This document shows positions 61,242 to 64,000 of a stretch of DNA of 64,000 bases, piece after piece (position 1 is the first letter of the stretch; every line of letters begins with the position of its first letter). The stretch covers positions 19,119-83,118 of the forward strand of contig LADR01000089.1 of NCBI GenBank assembly GCA_000961655.1, read 5' to 3'. Source of the stretch: Desulfatitalea sp. BRH_c12 (GTDB lineage: Bacteria > Desulfobacterota > Desulfobacteria > Desulfobacterales > Desulfosarcinaceae). The notes below the pieces were generated by a model. It saw nothing but the letters and a program-made list of their open reading frames with translations. It did not search any database and was not told the origin of the DNA. A program made the translations under genes and the position numbers.

Positions 61242-63302
61242 TTAAAATTGCCAGTTGACTTTGCCGTAGACACTGCGTTTGACTTCGAGCGTGGAAAATT
61301 CCTCATGCCCCTCTTCAAACAAATTCTGTCCCACCAGTGAGAGCTCTATATGTTGATAAGGTCTCCAGGCTAATCTGGCATCCATAACCGTGTAACTGGC
61401 AATATCCCTTTCCGGTAGACGACTGACGAACCGAAGCCATAAATCGAAATCGATAGTGGGCGTGACATCCCACGCAGACCTGATCGAAAATGAATGACGA
61501 GGGTTGCTTCCTTTTGAGATAAGCGGGGCGATGTTCTGATCGGTGATCTGATTTTCCTCTATTTGGGTGCGCAAGTAGGTGTACGATGCCCCCATCAGCC
61601 AGGTCGACGCTGCCTTCCAGTCCAAAGCGAATTCAAACCCATAGGCTTCACCGGACGAATTGTTATCATAGACAAGTGTGTACATGTCGCCCGGCAAAGG
61701 CGTGTCGCTCATTTCAAGACCGATCAATTCATCATAATTATTGAAGAATAGTGTCGTATCCAGCCACAGCCGGTCGAGTGGTTTAAGGCGGAAACCTATT
61801 TCATAGGCGGTAAGTTTTTCGGAATCCAGGTCGCGGTTACCCAACGTCACCACTTCCACCGGGTTAACGGGGTCTATGGCCGGCAATGGCACAAGGTCGC
61901 TGGTTCGGCCGTGCAGTTCGATTCTTGAGGGCACCCTCACCGCTCGCGAGATAGCTGCCCAGGTGGATAACCAGTCGTAAGGTGTGTACATCAACCGGAC
62001 GCTAGGTTGGATCTCAAGACCTGTATCCTCGTTGTACTCAAATTTAGAGCCGGCGATAAAGGTGAGCAGGCGCGGCATGATCTGGATCTGGTCCTGGATA
62101 AAGGTGCTCCACAAGGTTTGATTTAAATCGCTCGGATCCAGCGTCACATTAGGACTCTCTTTGAAATTGTCGTGAATATATTTGAACTCCAGGCCCCAGA
62201 GAATTTCGTTGATCTCAGCTACTGTCAAACGATGCTGGAAGTCAACATCGGCCGTGCTGACGCGGCCGCTGGCCGGATCATAATCTTTTTCAAGATAATC
62301 ATAGTAGACCTGCAAAACGGTGTCGGAATCCTGGGACACGGTATGTTGCCAGCGCCCCAGCAGATGTAGTCCGGTCGCTTCTGAATTATCGTCATCGCCG
62401 GTGGGCGTTGAAATCGCGCTTGGAAAAAGGCTCGAGCGTCTTTCAAACTTTTTATCGTAGCGGTTGGTATACGCTTCTCCCTGCAACGTGAATGAATCCG
62501 AAGCGCCGGCCGGCATACCCTGGCCGGGAGCCAGATCCATGCGAAATCCTCCGCGACCGGATCGCCAGTTATCGCTGGACTGCGCATCCTTAGCCGAATC
62601 CGGTGCCGGATCGAGTCCCACGCCGGACAACTCGCCGCGATTGAAAATTTTTCCGTAGACCCGGTAAGTCCCCCCTTGTTCGAGGGTACTGCCATAGCGC
62701 AAGCTGCCGATTTGCTCCTCGCTTCCACCCAGGACAACGCCGCGCCATCCCTGTGTATTTTTAGAGTGTTTGGTGATGATGTTGATGACGCCGTTGACCG
62801 CGTTGGCACCCCACAGAGCGGCTCCCGGCCCGCGGATCACCTCGATGCGGTCAATGTCCTCCATCACCGTATCTTGTATATCCCAGAAGACTCCGGAAAA
62901 AACATGCGTGTAAACACTGCGACCGTCGATCAGGACGAGCAGGTTTTGCGCGTATTGACTGTTCAATCCCCGTATATTGATGGCCCAGTCTGTGGCGCTG
63001 ATACGCGCCACATGAACGCCGGGAGCAAGGCGCAGGGCTTCGGGAATGCTGGTGGCACCCGAGCGCCGTATGTCGTTTTGCGTGATCACATAAACGGCGC
63101 CGGCGACTTCCGAGAGCCTTTCGGGTTTTTTGGAGGCTGAAACAATTTCAACATTCTTGAGTTCTTCCAGTGAAAATTTAGTAAAATCAACCGGTTTTTC
63201 AACCGAATCGCCGACGGCCGCACGGCAGACCTGCGCCAGATTGGTAAAGGCCACGCCTATGACCAATAAGAAATTCACCAGAATGAGGGTCAGATATCTC
63301 AT
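61242..63302 (-). CDS. TonB-dependent outer-membrane receptor
   Basis: 686 residues from ATG 63302 (AAGGAA upstream); earlier starts exist to 63332. A signal peptide (YLTLILVNFLLVIGVAFTNLAQVCRA) is followed by a plug domain (IVSASKKPERLSEVAGAVYVI, RIEVIRGPGAALWGANAVNG) and a beta-barrel ending in aromatic KVNWQF. The region SLEELKNVEIV could be a TonB box-like start but is not certain. It is the first gene of an operon with the YfiR-like, kinase and cyclase genes. Substrate (metal-chelate, vitamin or other) cannot be told. Linking a receptor with c-di-GMP signalling suggests sensing of a scarce nutrient. Confidence 0.93.
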   Translation of the reverse strand: MRYLTLILVNFLLVIGVAFTNLAQVCRAAVGDSVEKPVDFTKFSLEELKNVEIVSASKKPERLSEVAGAVYVITQNDIRRSGATSIPEALRLAPGVHVARISATDWAINIRGLNSQYAQNLLVLIDGRSVYTHVFSGVFWDIQDTVMEDIDRIEVIRGPGAALWGANAVNGVINIITKHSKNTQGWRGVVLGGSEEQIGSLRYGSTLEQGGTYRVYGKIFNRGELSGVGLDPAPDSAKDAQSSDNWRSGRGGFRMDLAPGQGMPAGASDSFTLQGEAYTNRYDKKFERRSSLFPSAISTPTGDDDNSEATGLHLLGRWQHTVSQDSDTVLQVYYDYLEKDYDPASGRVSTADVDFQHRLTVAEINEILWGLEFKYIHDNFKESPNVTLDPSDLNQTLWSTFIQDQIQIMPRLLTFIAGSKFEYNEDTGLEIQPSVRLMYTPYDWLSTWAAISRAVRVPSRIELHGRTSDLVPLPAIDPVNPVEVVTLGNRDLDSEKLTAYEIGFRLKPLDRLWLDTTLFFNNYDELIGLEMSDTPLPGDMYTLVYDNNSSGEAYGFEFALDWKAASTWLMGASYTYLRTQIEENQITDQNIAPLISKGSNPRHSFSIRSAWDVTPTIDFDLWLRFVSRLPERDIASYTVMDARLAWRPYQHIELSLVGQNLFEEGHEEFSTLEVKRSVYGKVNWQF

Positions 63303-63440
63303 TTTGCGATATTCCTTCATCCACATCTGCATCGAAGTTACGAATTATAGGAGACTCGTGTCAGCAATACCCGAAAAACCCCTTACCCGCAAGTCGTAAG
63401 CGTTGAAGGCATGCTGAAGACAAGCGATGGCGGGATGCAA

Positions 63441-63674
63441 CCGGCGACCACAAGGTTCGTCCCTCAAATAAACGATGCCCTGTGCCAAAAAATCAAGAGG
63501 CGCGTACCTTTCTGCGGCCTTACGCAAACCCTCGTGGTACGCTTCATCGCAGGGGATGCCACCTGTAGGGGCGACCGGCGGTCGCCCGGTACGGGTGCAA
63601 AACCACCATTTTCGGCAGTCATGGGTGCGGGTAAATAAAGCCTCGCCATTTTGGGCGATGACCCAAATACCGGG
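63441..63674 (+). repeat. 234-bp direct repeat, copy 1
   Basis: Nearly identical to 63768-64000, with one missing A and about three substitutions. It contains internal shorter motifs: gaccacaaggttcgtccctc, taggggcgaccggcggtcgc and cctcgccattttgggcgatg (partly self-complementary). It appears to be a non-coding genomic repeat; short open frames within it have no protein pattern. Confidence 0.85.
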
Positions 63675-63767
63675 GTTCGCGTGGGCGACCGCCGGTCGCC
63701 CCTACAGCGCGCATCGTGGTCATCAAGGTGGCCATTGTAGTCCCAGGGATCAATAGACATTTACACA
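63675..63767. other. Spacer between direct repeats
   Basis: 93 bases. It holds an inverted copy of the cgaccgccggtcgcccctaca motif of the flanking repeats (63685-63707), but otherwise unique sequence. Confidence 0.6.
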
Positions 63768-64000
63768 CCGGCGACCACAAGGTTCGTCCCTCAAATAAAC
63801 GATGCCCTGTGCCAAAAATCAAGAGGCGCGTACCTTTCTGCGGCCTTACGCAAACCCTCGTGGTACGCGTCATCGCAGGGGATGCCACCTGTAGGGGCGA
63901 CCGGCGGTCGCCCGGTGCGGGTGCAAAGCCACCATTTTCGGCAGTCATGGGTGCGGGTAAATAAAGCCTCGCCATTTTGGGCGATGACCCAAATACCGGG
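63768..64000 (+). repeat. 234-bp direct repeat, copy 2 (reaches window edge)
   Basis: Second copy of the repeat at 63441-63674, in the same orientation, 327 bases downstream. It ends exactly at the window edge in the same accggg as copy 1, so more copies may follow outside. Copy 2 has one A less in the early A-run and a t-to-g and two a-to-g differences. Confidence 0.85.

Noticed and set aside
63441..64000. CRISPR array
   Set aside because: The repeat unit is 234 bases with a single 93-base spacer, no short regular repeats, and no cas genes in the window.

Overview
The window looks like chromosomal DNA from a Gram-negative, strictly anaerobic-type deltaproteobacterium (Desulfobacterota, perhaps a Desulfosarcina/Desulfatitalea-like sulfate reducer). 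This is inferred from the xseA-xseB-ispA-dxs-tlyA order, a Wzm/Wzt polysaccharide locus, a YfiR/TonB/diguanylate cyclase signalling unit, and a Pfa-like synthase beside ole genes. No rRNA or tRNA gene was recognised, so the assignment rests on gene content only.

Layout. 1-6.2 kb (minus strand): an EF-G-like fragment at the edge, then an isoprenoid/DNA-repair operon read xseA, xseB, ispA, dxs, tlyA, and a small unknown gene. 6.2-7.0 kb (plus): a Bax-inhibitor-1-family membrane protein ending in a perfect hairpin. 7.1-31.7 kb (nearly all minus): a large surface-polysaccharide locus. It opens with a winged-helix regulator, then wzm and wzt (with a carbohydrate-binding tail), a glycosyltransferase, a PglE/PglD-like amino-sugar pair and two GT2 enzymes. 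Then come decayed insertion sequences (21.5-23.5 kb), a sulfatase-superfamily membrane enzyme, a kinase-like/methyltransferase fusion, a tiny YLDPGTGS membrane protein and a second YidC. It ends with two more GT2 enzymes, a sugar epimerase, a WecA-type transferase fused to a Rossmann module, a beta-helix protein and glmM. The middle of this locus is visibly AT-richer than the rest of the window.

32.2-44.7 kb: a comEA-like gene, then on the plus strand a 2346-residue synthase with KS, chain-length-factor, acyltransferase and two double-hotdog dehydratase units (a PfaB/PfaC-like fusion with no visible ACP, KR or ER), followed by oleA, oleB, oleC and oleD. Together these suggest a dedicated pathway that builds an unusual, probably unsaturated acyl chain and joins two chains head to head into a long-chain olefin. 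The extender and carrier functions would have to be supplied in trans.

44.8-57.2 kb: housekeeping and accessory genes: a DHH-CBS phosphoesterase, an ACT protein plus UPF0210 pair, a universal stress protein, an ABC-2 exporter, an AcuI-like reductase, a PatB-like C-S lyase, a small unknown protein, a radical SAM protein, a periplasmic cyclophilin and an SF2 helicase. 57.3-63.3 kb (minus): a compact signalling operon read TonB-dependent receptor, YfiR-like protein, CHASE8-type hybrid histidine kinase, receiver-GGDEF diguanylate cyclase. The window ends in a 234-bp direct repeat present twice, of a type whose fragments also occur elsewhere in the window.

The most interesting regions are the pfa-like/ole cluster, the kinase-like/methyltransferase fusion that may terminate a Wzm/Wzt-exported chain, and the sulfatase/methyltransferase/YLDPGTGS/YidC block.
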